Part shown: positions 8,908 to 17,488 of the stretch, piece by piece
Numbering within the stretch: position 1 is the first letter of the stretch
Layout of the letters: the number at the start of each line of letters is the position of its first letter
Assembly: GCA_024684815.1 (NCBI GenBank)
Contig: JAIKWL010000023.1
Location: forward strand, 41,331 to 105,330
Reading direction: 5' to 3'
DNA: 64,000 nt
Source of the DNA: Saccharofermentans sp.
GTDB taxonomy: Bacteria; Bacillota; Clostridia; Saccharofermentanales; Saccharofermentanaceae
Program-made: the position numbers and the translations under genes
The notes under the pieces: model-generated
The model's database searches: none
Told to the model about the DNA's origin: nothing
The model's input: the letters and a program-made list of their open reading frames with translations, nothing else

Positions 8908-9960
8908 TTATTTACCCTCCCCTGTTTTGCATAAAGCTTCGTAAACTGCAACTGCATCTGTTTTCTCATCAGCTGTATAGGCAACGGTGCCTTCAGGTAT
9001 AGTCTCCTTCGGGATCTTCTGTTCAAGTATCTTCATCGACTCCTCGGCATTCTTGCCTCCGAACAGGAGCATAAATCCGTCTTTGCAATATCTGAGCCAT
9101 ACCACCTGCTCACCTAACAGTTTGCTGTTAGCCGAGTAGAAGCTCATCATGTGTTCTGTATCGAGCTTCATCTTTATGAATGTACAGGGATAGACTTTTC
9201 TTTCATCGATCCTGTGAAGAAGTCTCATCACCTTGCCTTCACCGGTGATAATGGCTGTCTGGCTCCTGCCCATGACAACATTGTCAAGATAGTCGATATA
9301 GGTATTAAGTTCTGAATTGACACGTTTTACGTCTTCTACTTTTTTCCTGGCATCGATAAGTTTGGTTGCATAGTAGATAACGATTATCGCCAGCAAAGCT
9401 ATAAGGATAATGAATACTATAAGAAGATATAACTTGCTGCTCAGATAAGCGTTATTGGTGAGCATAATGTTGTAGTCTGTAAGGAGACAGAGTCTGTATT
9501 CTGTTCCGGAGTATTCAAAAATGATACCCGATGCAACATATTTGTCGCCTTCGAGTGTGATGATCGAGTGGGTTACATTACCTTTGACAAGTGTAGCCAA
9601 AAAGCTCTGGGCACTCTGTGTGTTATAGAAAGTATCCGTTGAGAATGTCTTATAAACGTTTGTCTCACTGATACTCTTAACAAAAAGGAAGTATTGTGAG
9701 TTATCGAGTGTCCAGTAACGCTGGGAAGTGGAGTCGAGCATCTCGATCGTATCTTCTACGAACTTATCGCCTGCGATATCACCGTAGAGCTCTATCTGCC
9801 TTGCAACGATCTCAACATAACCATCCTGCTCCTGTGCATAAAGCTCGGCCACACCCTGCTCGTAATTGTAGATCTGCCACATGGCAAATGCCGAGAAGAG
9901 CAGTGCAAGGATCACAACGCCTGCCGTTATTAGAATTAGTGATTTGCGAGACTTATTCAT
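8908..9960 (-). CDS. Membrane-anchored sensor-like protein with degenerate GGDEF-like domain
   Basis: 350 aa. A first transmembrane helix (about 8-30) is followed by an extracytoplasmic region of about 140 residues, a second helix (about 172-195), a short linker helix and a cytoplasmic domain. The cytoplasmic part has the secondary-structure rhythm of a nucleotide-cyclase/GGDEF fold but no GGDEF motif, so I treat it as a degenerate relative at best. The start chosen (9960) has TGAGGAT eight bases upstream and overlaps the glycosyltransferase stop by 8 bases; a weaker start five codons upstream exists. It is embedded in the exosortase G operon, which suggests it senses or scaffolds that system. 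Confidence 0.7.
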   Translation of the reverse strand: MNKSRKSLILITAGVVILALLFSAFAMWQIYNYEQGVAELYAQEQDGYVEIVARQIELYGDIAGDKFVEDTIEMLDSTSQRYWTLDNSQYFLFVKSISETNVYKTFSTDTFYNTQSAQSFLATLVKGNVTHSIITLEGDKYVASGIIFEYSGTEYRLCLLTDYNIMLTNNAYLSSKLYLLIVFIILIALLAIIVIYYATKLIDARKKVEDVKRVNSELNTYIDYLDNVVMGRSQTAIITGEGKVMRLLHRIDERKVYPCTFIKMKLDTEHMMSFYSANSKLLGEQVVWLRYCKDGFMLLFGGKNAEESMKILEQKIPKETIPEGTVAYTADEKTDAVAVYEALCKTGEGK

Positions 9961-11335
9961 AGTATTTATCCTCATAATTTACTTTCGCTCTGAACTTCTT
10001 TATTGCACCGGAGATCTTTCCGAGATTCTCTCTGGCTGCGACACGGAACATATCCGCTTCTCTTGTGAGCGTATCTGTCTTCCAGCTGCTCTGTGTGTTG
10101 ATGCTGTTGATAATCCCCGCAAGTCTGATAAAGAAAACAACAAAGTTATAGAAAGGCAGAAGCGCAACGACACCCCATTGTTTCATATAGTAATCCCGGG
10201 TCTCGGGGAAAGGCTTGAGAAGATACTGGGCAATGTAGAAATACAGATAGCCGCAGATGATATAAAAGAGGAATATTACTCCCATCGAAAGCAGGACCGT
10301 GCCTGATGAGAATCCGTAACACATCAGAACTATCAGCGCCAGATACCAGATCATTCTCGGGAATGCGAAAGTATGGTCGAACAGCAAAGTGTGTATGTTC
10401 GTATCTTTTGCAAATCTCCATGGCCTGAGCTTGCTCTGGGGGTATAATCTTGCGACTTCAAGAGAGCCTCTCTGCCAGCGCTGACGCTGGGTATAGAGCT
10501 TGTTTACGCCTTCGATAGGATCCGTGAAATAAATGGCATCAACACAGATTCCGACTTTCTGTTTCTGAATATATCTCATCTGGAAAGTGATCTCTGTATC
10601 CTCCGAGATCGTCTCGGTATTATACAGATGTGACTTACGGATGGAACTCATTCTGAATGCCGAGAAAGCACCGGATAACGTATACATCGAGTTCGTCTCG
10701 GAAGCAAAGTTTCTTCCTGCGAGGAATGCCTGGCAGTATTCGCAAAATTCGATCTTTCTGAACAGTCTTGATTTGAACGACTTGTATTTCTCGATCTTGT
10801 CGGGACGTGTCAGAATAGAACCTGTAAGGCATGTGTATTCCGGATAGTTCTCAAGACGGAGGATCATGTTCCTTAAAGCACTCTTTTCGAGATAACCGTC
10901 TGAGTCAATGTTTATCAGATAACTTCCCTTACTGTTATAGATAGCAAGGTTTAAAGCTCTGGATTTTCCCTGTCCCGAGTTGAGCCAGTTAAGACGCAGA
11001 TTCGGGAACTTCGCCTGAGCTCTGGCAAAAGCATCAAAGCTGTGATCCGAGCTCTGGTTATTAACAAGATAGACTTCGATATGCTCATTCGGATAATCGC
11101 AGTCATGTACTGATTCAAGACATCTCTCAAGGCTGTCCTCTGAATTGTAGACAGGAATGATAAGAACGATATCCGGCCAGATCTTCGGCTCTTCCATTCG
11201 CTTCTTCTTGTGTTCCTGACGAAGCAGCACAAAGAAAGATCCGATTGAAGGAATGACTTCAACGATCAGGGGGATTATTACCCATGCAAGCCAATAGAAA
11301 AAAGGATTTATTACATGTGTTAAGAATGTATTCAT
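9953..11335 (-). CDS. Processive family 2 glycosyltransferase, exosortase G-associated
   Basis: 460 aa. A transmembrane segment (about 8-35) precedes a GT2 domain with NIDSDGY (about 140), SEDTEI (about 240) and the QRQRWQRG motif (about 283-290) of processive, BcsA-like synthases. Two further hydrophobic segments follow (about 325-380). The enzyme should use a nucleotide sugar on the cytoplasmic face and extrude or hand over a glycan. It matches the glycosyltransferase subfamily known to accompany XrtG. Its ATG overlaps the xrtG stop as ATGA, so translation is coupled. The glycan and acceptor are unknown. Confidence 0.9.
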   Translation of the reverse strand: MNTFLTHVINPFFYWLAWVIIPLIVEVIPSIGSFFVLLRQEHKKKRMEEPKIWPDIVLIIPVYNSEDSLERCLESVHDCDYPNEHIEVYLVNNQSSDHSFDAFARAQAKFPNLRLNWLNSGQGKSRALNLAIYNSKGSYLINIDSDGYLEKSALRNMILRLENYPEYTCLTGSILTRPDKIEKYKSFKSRLFRKIEFCEYCQAFLAGRNFASETNSMYTLSGAFSAFRMSSIRKSHLYNTETISEDTEITFQMRYIQKQKVGICVDAIYFTDPIEGVNKLYTQRQRWQRGSLEVARLYPQSKLRPWRFAKDTNIHTLLFDHTFAFPRMIWYLALIVLMCYGFSSGTVLLSMGVIFLFYIICGYLYFYIAQYLLKPFPETRDYYMKQWGVVALLPFYNFVVFFIRLAGIINSINTQSSWKTDTLTREADMFRVAARENLGKISGAIKKFRAKVNYEDKYYE

Positions 11336-11961
11336 TCTTTTAAAGCCTCACTTTCTATGGCATCTGTATCTTTCTTTGTATAAGCGAAGTCTCCGGTCTT
11401 CATCTTAAGAACGTGCGGCTTCGTAAATACGAAGAAGTAAAGGATAACCTGAAGTACGTAGAATATTATTCTTCCGACAACGGTATGAGCTATGTAGTAG
11501 TAATCCGTACCGAGGAAGTGGATCATCGTACAGATAACGCCGACCCTTAACGCATTTGTAAGGAGTGTATAAAGTGTTCCGATGATTCCGACGTAGATCC
11601 TTTCGGGCACGTTATATATCTGATAAAAGACCAGAAGTGAAAGGAATGCTGATATCTCGATAATACCGGAACACTCCATATCGATATTCACCGTAATGGC
11701 CCCGTTAACAGATTCAATAAAGATAACGCCGTATCTGAAATAAGCCTGGTAATATCCCGTTACCTTGCCGAATATTCCCGCGATGGCCGCAACTATCCTT
11801 GCAAGAGGCAAAACAAGCCATGGTCTTACAACTACAAGGAGTATAAGGAATATCCCGCAGGCCCCTAAAAGATACCTCCAAAACCTGAGCCCAGCTTTCC
11901 TGAGCACTCTTAGAAGCCAGACCCACAATGCGATTGCGGCGGCATAGATTATGTATGTCAT
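11332..11961 (-). CDS. xrtG: Exosortase family protein XrtG
   Basis: 209 aa integral membrane protein with about six hydrophobic helices. The exosortase/archaeosortase catalytic residues can be placed: Cys97 in MECSGI, Arg139 in NALRVGV and His159 in YIAHTVVG. These enzymes are transpeptidase-like and recognise a C-terminal tripartite sorting signal on secreted proteins, cutting it and probably transferring the protein to a membrane or wall acceptor. The short length and neighbourhood fit the Firmicutes-specific XrtG group. Its start overlaps the stop of the upstream substrate gene as TAATG, and its stop overlaps the next start as ATGA. All three catalytic residues are intact, so it should be active. 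Confidence 0.92.
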   Translation of the reverse strand: MTYIIYAAAIALWVWLLRVLRKAGLRFWRYLLGACGIFLILLVVVRPWLVLPLARIVAAIAGIFGKVTGYYQAYFRYGVIFIESVNGAITVNIDMECSGIIEISAFLSLLVFYQIYNVPERIYVGIIGTLYTLLTNALRVGVICTMIHFLGTDYYYIAHTVVGRIIFYVLQVILYFFVFTKPHVLKMKTGDFAYTKKDTDAIESEALKE

Positions 11962-13238
11962 TAGTCCTTCTTTCTGCGATTAAGGGTGTAATAGGAACCC
12001 GCCGCCATGGTTGTTAGTGCAACTACAAAAAGAGGACCGGTCGACACGCCCGATGTAGGGAACAACTTCCAGCCTACTCTGTGGAAAAGGACCTGGATCT
12101 TACCTGCGAAAGACGAGTCAATACCTCCGCACCTCTGAAGCGCAGCGACATCAAACCAGAACTCCGTCTCATCGTGAAGATTCCGTGTTGTGATATACAT
12201 TTCTCCGAGATAATGATCAAGTGAGGAAATGTTATTTATATTTGTTGAAGTCCTTGAATCCGAGAAATAGAACAATGCGTAATGATGTGTTCCTTCCGGA
12301 AGACTTCTTGTGTTGGGGGACGGCCAGCTGAGACTGCCGTCATCACCGAGATCTACTGCGATCAGCTTCGTATGTGTATAGTCGAAGAGGATCGTAACCT
12401 CGAGGAATTCAGAACCGCGCTGATAACCGGTGTCAGAACCGTCCCAATAGTTTGTAAAGCAGTGAACATATGCAATGCCGTCTTCGGTATAGATAGATCC
12501 CTTGGCATCTGCGTAATTGTTTGTCGTTCCTGATGTATCGTATTCTACTGTGCTTACGGGATAATACTCCCAGTCACGGTAATCACCGTCGATAACTATG
12601 CCGGAACCGTCATTATGAGGACCCGGAGTAGGTGTCGGATCATCCTCACCGTGCGATATTCCGTTTGCATCAGCAACATCGGTGATGATATTCTCGCCGA
12701 GATAATATCCGAAATTGATCGTTGATGAATACTGGGGCAATACGGAGGAAGGGATAGCTATCTCAGTGAGGCTCGGAGCTCCCCATACTGAGTAATCGCT
12801 GTTGAAAGCTACCTGCAGTCCGCCGTTTGTGTTTGAAAGATAAGTATTGGTAACGGGATTGGTAACTTCAATGGTATTGCCTGCTCCGCCGTTATTGTGA
12901 ACCGAGATCATAAGCACTTCGCCAAGATCCGTCACGATATTAAAGTTACCGTTGTGTCTGGGGCCTGACCAGGAAGCGGAATTCTGCTGGACTTCATCAA
13001 GATAGATGTAGATCCAGTCACCGTCCCATACCATGGCACACTGATTCATCGGGTTCTGTCCGTCGTACAAAGTGGTGAAGTCATATTTAACGACACTGTC
13101 CCAGTCACTGAAATTACCGTCAATCGTTATTCCCGAATAGGAATCAGCGCTTGCGGGTAATGCAAAGTAAGGGACAACGAAAAGCGTTGCTGCAATGCCG
13201 CTCAAGACTCTGAAAAATCTGTTAAAACTCTTATTCAT
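11961..13238 (-). CDS. Secreted Firmicu-CTERM surface protein, likely XrtG substrate
   Basis: 425 aa. A signal peptide (residues 1-31, ending ALPASA) leads into two related beta-rich modules, one starting GITIDGNFSDW (about 35) and one GIVIDGDYRDW (about 213), of the type often called DOMON-like. A Pro/Thr hinge separates them. The C-terminus has a short STGP motif, a hydrophobic helix and a basic NRRKKD tail, which is the layout of the Firmicu-CTERM sorting signal recognised by XrtG. The ATG has a strong AAGGAGGG site. Being the first gene and overlapping xrtG by one base, it is almost certainly the dedicated substrate. Ligand unknown; sugar or haem binding are possibilities for this fold. 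Confidence 0.88.
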   Translation of the reverse strand: MNKSFNRFFRVLSGIAATLFVVPYFALPASADSYSGITIDGNFSDWDSVVKYDFTTLYDGQNPMNQCAMVWDGDWIYIYLDEVQQNSASWSGPRHNGNFNIVTDLGEVLMISVHNNGGAGNTIEVTNPVTNTYLSNTNGGLQVAFNSDYSVWGAPSLTEIAIPSSVLPQYSSTINFGYYLGENIITDVADANGISHGEDDPTPTPGPHNDGSGIVIDGDYRDWEYYPVSTVEYDTSGTTNNYADAKGSIYTEDGIAYVHCFTNYWDGSDTGYQRGSEFLEVTILFDYTHTKLIAVDLGDDGSLSWPSPNTRSLPEGTHHYALFYFSDSRTSTNINNISSLDHYLGEMYITTRNLHDETEFWFDVAALQRCGGIDSSFAGKIQVLFHRVGWKLFPTSGVSTGPLFVVALTTMAAGSYYTLNRRKKD

Positions 13239-13270
13239 GGTCCCTCCTTATTTTTGCAAACCATAGTAGG

Positions 13271-13298
13271 ATATCACAAACGATTTGAATTGTGTCAA
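13271..13298 (-). promoter_or_regulatory. Candidate promoter of the exosortase G operon
   Basis: On the minus strand TTGACA (13293-13298) is followed after 16 bases by TGATAT (13271-13276), 33 bases before the start codon of the Firmicu-CTERM gene. The rest of the gap 13239-13541 shows no gene; it presumably also holds the promoter of the divergent lipase gene, which I could not place. Confidence 0.45.
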
Positions 13299-13541
13299 CA
13301 ATATGGCGATTTTTTGAAATTTGTTCATTTTTGCATCATTGCCATTTGGTTTTTGTGCAACCTGTATCAATAAAGGCCTGAAAATGCCGCTCTCACCCTT
13401 CCCAGGGCCTCTAAAATGCGGCAATTCTTGAGTAATACCGCTCTTGCACAAGGTTCAGTATTGAATATTGAATAATAGTAATCTATACTCCGTTTATAGA
13501 TCAGAGGCGTAATTTCGCTGCTGTTTATAAGGGAATTATTT

Positions 13542-14366
13542 ATGAATAACGACTGTAATCTAAAATATCCGCTGCTCATGGTTCACGGAATGGGTTTTCG
13601 CGACCGGAAGCACCTGTGTTACTGGGGCAGAGTACCCGGAACTTTGGAATCACAGGGAGCAAGAGTTTTTTTCGGAAATCAGGATTCCGTAGGTTCAATT
13701 GAAAGCAATGCAAAGATAATAGCGAAAAGCCTCGACGAGGCATTGGAGATAACAGGTGCCGGGAAGGTCAATATCCTTGCACATTCAAAAGGCGGACTTG
13801 AAGCCAGATATCTGGTCAATCACGGTTACCGCGACAAGATAGCATCCATAACAACTATAGATACTCCTCATCACGGATCGCACACCGTGGATTTCCTGAT
13901 GAAAAGTCCGAGATGGCTTGTAAAGACCGCGGCAAAAGGCACTGATATCTGGATGAAGATCTTAGGAGACAAAAATCCCTCGAGCTACAGCTGTTTTGAC
14001 AGTCTTACAACAAAGACCGCCGAACAGTTTAATATCGATAATCCGGCTCCCGAAGATGTATATTGTCAAAGCTACGCATTCATGTGTGACGGAGCATTCT
14101 CTGATCCGGTGTTCTGCATCACCTATCCTGTTGTCAGTAAATTCGACGGAGATAATGACGGTATGGTCTCTGTGGCTTCCGCCAGTTGGGAAAACTTTAA
14201 AGGGGTTCACACATCAGCTACATACAGAGGGATCTCCCATGCGGATGTCGTGGATCTGAGGCGCAGAAGATTTACTTCCAGAACTCCCTCATCCGTAAAT
14301 GAAGTCAGCGATATAACCTCTTTCTATGTGTCTGTGATCAGGGAACTTAAGCTTATGGGATACTAA
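13542..14366 (+). CDS. Lipase/esterase, alpha/beta hydrolase
   Basis: 274 aa. The oxyanion-hole motif MVHGMGF (about 13-19) and nucleophile elbow LAHSKGG with Ser82 place it among triacylglycerol lipases of the type found in clostridia and staphylococci. The elbow begins with Ala rather than the usual Gly, as in several Bacillus lipases. Likely acid and base are the Asp in FDGDNDGMV (about 205) and the His in GISHADVV (about 232). No signal peptide is visible, so it is predicted to be cytoplasmic. It stands alone, divergent from the exosortase operon. The substrate is not predictable. Confidence 0.85.
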   Translation: MNNDCNLKYPLLMVHGMGFRDRKHLCYWGRVPGTLESQGARVFFGNQDSVGSIESNAKIIAKSLDEALEITGAGKVNILAHSKGGLEARYLVNHGYRDKIASITTIDTPHHGSHTVDFLMKSPRWLVKTAAKGTDIWMKILGDKNPSSYSCFDSLTTKTAEQFNIDNPAPEDVYCQSYAFMCDGAFSDPVFCITYPVVSKFDGDNDGMVSVASASWENFKGVHTSATYRGISHADVVDLRRRRFTSRTPSSVNEVSDITSFYVSVIRELKLMGY

Positions 14367-14431
14367 CTAAGCATAAAACGTTCGAAATATCCGTACTTAT
14401 TTAAATATCAATATAATTTTCTGCTTTCTGG

Positions 14432-14440
14432 TGTTATAAT
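14432..14440 (+). promoter_or_regulatory. Extended -10 promoter element
   Basis: TGTTATAAT is a perfect extended -10 (TGN plus TATAAT), 39 bases before the start of the glycosyltransferase gene. No good -35 is seen, which is usual for extended -10 promoters. Confidence 0.55.
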
Positions 14441-14479
14441 GACATGCGATTTGCAGAAGAAAGGTTTTTATAGTCAGCT

Positions 14480-15514
14480 ATGCAAAAGCTTCTTTCGGTG
14501 GCAATCCCTTGTTACAATTCACAGGATTATGTCCGCCGGGCTATTGACAGTTTATTACCTGGTAAGGAAAAGGTAGAGGTTCTCGTCGTTGATGACGGCT
14601 CTACCGATGATACATATAAGATCGCAGAAGGATACGCAGAGAAGTATCCCGGTATTGTTCGTGTGATCCACAAGGAAAACGGCGGTCATGGCGATGCTGT
14701 TATGACCGGACTTAATAATGCAACCGGACTTTATTACAGAGTACTTGATTCAGATGACTGGCTTGATGAAAGCGCTCTTATGAAACTTCTCGATGTCATC
14801 GAAGAGATGACTGATCCCGAAAAAGCTGCAGATCTTATCATTACCAATTATGTATATGAGAAGGTCAGAGAAGGCCGCAGTCATACGATCGACTACCGTA
14901 AGACTCTCCCCGTAGGAAGACTTTTTGATTGGAGCGAAGTCGGCAAATTTGCAACCGGTTCTTATATCCTTATGCATTCAGCCACATACCGCACCGAACT
15001 TCTCAAGAGTTCCGGGATAGATCTTCCCAAGCACACTTTCTATGTGGATCACCTTTATGTCTGCTATCCGATGATCAATGTCTCTAAGATGTATTATCTG
15101 GATGTCGATCTTTACAGATACTTTATCGGCCGTGATGACCAGTCCGTAAACGAGAAAGTCATGCTCAGCAGAATGGATCAGCAGCTCCGCGTCAACAGAC
15201 TGATGCTCTACAATCTTAATGTTGATCCTATTGCTAATAAAGAGAAAAAAGAATATCTCTATTACTATACTGAGATCGTTACTCTCGCCACCCTTTCCTT
15301 CCTGCTCAGGACCGGAACAAAAGAAAACGAGAAGGAACTCGAGTCATTCCTCGATGAGATCCACGATAAGAGACCTGCTTACTACAAATGGATCATGGGC
15401 AGACCGTTCTACCGTCATCCGATAAGACCCCTGCGCAAACTTCCCCGCTGGATGAGCTATCCTCTCTACCGTGCTTCATATCTCGTCGCACGCAAACACT
15501 TCGGATTTAACTGA
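14480..15514 (+). CDS. Family 2 glycosyltransferase
   Basis: 344 aa. The GT-A fold is clear: VAIPCYNSQDY at the N-terminus, DDGSTDDT (about 38-45) for nucleotide binding and DSDDW (about 91-95) as the metal-binding DxD. No transmembrane helix is seen, so the enzyme should act at the inner face of the membrane in cell-surface polysaccharide, glycolipid or teichoic-acid-type synthesis. The C-terminal third is basic and may help membrane association. A flippase-like gene lies in convergent orientation directly behind it, and the two stop codons abut with no gap. Donor and acceptor unknown. Confidence 0.88.
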   Translation: MQKLLSVAIPCYNSQDYVRRAIDSLLPGKEKVEVLVVDDGSTDDTYKIAEGYAEKYPGIVRVIHKENGGHGDAVMTGLNNATGLYYRVLDSDDWLDESALMKLLDVIEEMTDPEKAADLIITNYVYEKVREGRSHTIDYRKTLPVGRLFDWSEVGKFATGSYILMHSATYRTELLKSSGIDLPKHTFYVDHLYVCYPMINVSKMYYLDVDLYRYFIGRDDQSVNEKVMLSRMDQQLRVNRLMLYNLNVDPIANKEKKEYLYYYTEIVTLATLSFLLRTGTKENEKELESFLDEIHDKRPAYYKWIMGRPFYRHPIRPLRKLPRWMSYPLYRASYLVARKHFGFN

Positions 15515-16549
15515 TCAATTATTTCCCTTATTGTCTTTGTTCCCTGTAATAATCTGAAGAAGGAACAGACCAAGTCCGCTTATGACAAGCGGCAGCACGA
15601 AGCTGCAAAAACGTGATAAGAGCATTGCACTTCCCATAACTTCCACAGGGATAAGGTCAGCATAGAATAAAGCATATCCGTATTCTGTAACACCGGCGGC
15701 ACCGGGAAGAGGCAATGAGGAAACAGATATGAATAATGAAGACTGTGTCCGTAATACGGTAAACCAGTCAAGATCTACGCATCCGATGGCACGGGCACAG
15801 AAAAACGTTACTGAGTGGAACAGTACTATCTGAACCAGTGATGTCAAAAGCATCTTAAGGAACACGGTCTTATTCATCTTCAGAAGCGCTGCAGCTTTGC
15901 GGTATGCGGCAAAAGACCGCAAAAATCCGAATCTGTCTCCGGGCTTTATCCCGCGAAGTTTCATTAATTTAAGACCTATACCGGCAAACATTCCGGCGAT
16001 CTTTCTTGTAAAGAGCACACATATCAGGCATATGATAATGGCAACATTAAGAGCAAATCCTATCGGAAATACATAGGCAAATTTACCCTGGAGCTTAAAG
16101 ACTTCTCCGCGCGAAAAGATCACTCCCAAGATACCCAGTAAGACCGCAATACATTGAAAGCTCAAAAGAGCGCACAGCAAGGTAAATGCACTGTGCGAGA
16201 CTTTCAGTTTGTCTTTTGACATGAAATAAAGCTGTCCCGGCTGTCCTCCGGTAGAAGACGGAGTTATCGAGCTGAAGAAAAAACCGGCAAAAGAATACTT
16301 CATCATCTGTGCAAAAGTGATCTTATAACCGGCAAGCCTTAAACACCTGCTGATATTGATCCCGTCAGCTATGGAATAAAGAGCCATGGCGAAAACCGCC
16401 GCCAATACCCACCTGATATCGGCGTGCTTTAATGTTCCTATGATATCCTGCCCTTGAAGTTCACGGTGAATGACATACAATGTCGCGCCGCCAAGAAGCA
16501 CAAGAAATATCGCACCAAGCCAAAGAGATTTCTTTTTTAAAAGATTCAT
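15515..16549 (-). CDS. Lysylphosphatidylglycerol synthetase TM-region / AglD-like flippase-domain protein
   Basis: 344 aa with about eight hydrophobic helices over its whole length. Motifs such as SSITPSSTGGQPGQLY (about 99-114) and SSLPLPGAAGVTEYGYALF (near 280) match the UPF0104/MprF flippase-like membrane domain. The C-terminal synthetase domain of MprF is absent, so it should move or organise a lipid rather than make lysyl-PG. No ribosome binding site is visible, while a TATAAT sits 7 bases before the ATG, suggesting a leaderless mRNA. It faces the neighbouring glycosyltransferase gene tail to tail. Substrate unknown. Confidence 0.85.
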   Translation of the reverse strand: MNLLKKKSLWLGAIFLVLLGGATLYVIHRELQGQDIIGTLKHADIRWVLAAVFAMALYSIADGINISRCLRLAGYKITFAQMMKYSFAGFFFSSITPSSTGGQPGQLYFMSKDKLKVSHSAFTLLCALLSFQCIAVLLGILGVIFSRGEVFKLQGKFAYVFPIGFALNVAIIICLICVLFTRKIAGMFAGIGLKLMKLRGIKPGDRFGFLRSFAAYRKAAALLKMNKTVFLKMLLTSLVQIVLFHSVTFFCARAIGCVDLDWFTVLRTQSSLFISVSSLPLPGAAGVTEYGYALFYADLIPVEVMGSAMLLSRFCSFVLPLVISGLGLFLLQIITGNKDNKGNN

Positions 16550-16556
16550 AGGGGGA

Positions 16557-16565
16557 ATTATAGCA
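16557..16565 (-). promoter_or_regulatory. Extended -10 element, possible leaderless start
   Basis: On the minus strand TGCTATAAT ends 7 bases before the ATG of the flippase-like gene and no Shine-Dalgarno sequence lies between. Transcription would start at or next to the A of the start codon. Confidence 0.5.
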
Positions 16566-16638
16566 TATATGCTTTGACAGATTGAGGCATATTAAAGATA
16601 TATATGCCTGCTGCTAAAAAGCATTTGCCGGTCCGGTC

Positions 16639-17487
16639 TTAACAGTTTCCCGTATAAACGTATTCCAGTTTTTCCCGTGCGATATCGGCAAGTTCATATA
16701 TCCTGCCGACATCCGTGGCTTCTCTGTCACACATCTTATATCTCGGGAAAAACCTTGAGATATGAAGCGGTATCTTACTGCCGATGACATTTCCTCTCCC
16801 GTCAGTCAGACCGGCTATCCATGAGGCAAGATCTGTCATTTCCTCATAACTGTCATTCATATCAGTTACGATCAGCATCGTAAGTTCAACATGGCAGACC
16901 TGAACAGCTCTTGTGATAAAAGTTTTTACAGTCTTAAGATCTCCGCCTAAAACCTCTTTATATGTTTTATCCGACATGCTCTTTATATCAATGTTCATTG
17001 CATCGATATATGGTAATATTTCTTCTTCGATCTCGGGTTCTGCTGACCCGTTCGTAACGAGCACATTTTTCATTCCCGCTTCTTTTACAAGCTTTGCAGT
17101 ATCCCTGACGAATTCGTATCCTGCAAGAGGTTCATTATATGTATAAGCAATGCCTATATTGCCCCTGTCTTTGTATTTCAGTGCGAGCTTTACAAGATCT
17201 TCGGGTGTTATCTCATCATCAAACTCACTGCCTGATGATCTGGATATCTCATGATTCTGGCAGAACGGACAGAAAAGATTACACCCGTAACTTCCGACAG
17301 ATAAGATCTTTGAACCCGGATAAAAACGGGATAAAGGTTTTTTCTCAATAGGATCTAAAGCAAGTGAAGTGATCCTCCCGTAATTATCAGAGACGACTTT
17401 ACCCTCTCTTGCGGTTCTTGCACCGCAAGGTCCTGTCATTCCTTCCTTCAGATCGCAATGTCTGAAGCAAACCCTGCAGACTGCCAT
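16639..17487 (-). CDS. amrS: AmmeMemoRadiSam system radical SAM enzyme
   Basis: 282 aa radical SAM protein. The 4Fe-4S motif CNLFCPFCQ (about 69-77) is of CxxxCxxC type and resembles pyruvate-formate-lyase activators. An N-terminal Cys-rich segment (CRVCFRHC, residues 4-11, then CG near 21) matches AmrS. The system couples this enzyme to MEMO-like and AMMECR1-like proteins; its substrate is not established. It starts one base after the stop of the fused B/A gene, so the two are surely co-translated. The family is widespread in anaerobes. Confidence 0.9.
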   Translation of the reverse strand: MAVCRVCFRHCDLKEGMTGPCGARTAREGKVVSDNYGRITSLALDPIEKKPLSRFYPGSKILSVGSYGCNLFCPFCQNHEISRSSGSEFDDEITPEDLVKLALKYKDRGNIGIAYTYNEPLAGYEFVRDTAKLVKEAGMKNVLVTNGSAEPEIEEEILPYIDAMNIDIKSMSDKTYKEVLGGDLKTVKTFITRAVQVCHVELTMLIVTDMNDSYEEMTDLASWIAGLTDGRGNVIGSKIPLHISRFFPRYKMCDREATDVGRIYELADIAREKLEYVYTGNC

Positions 17488-17488
17488 A

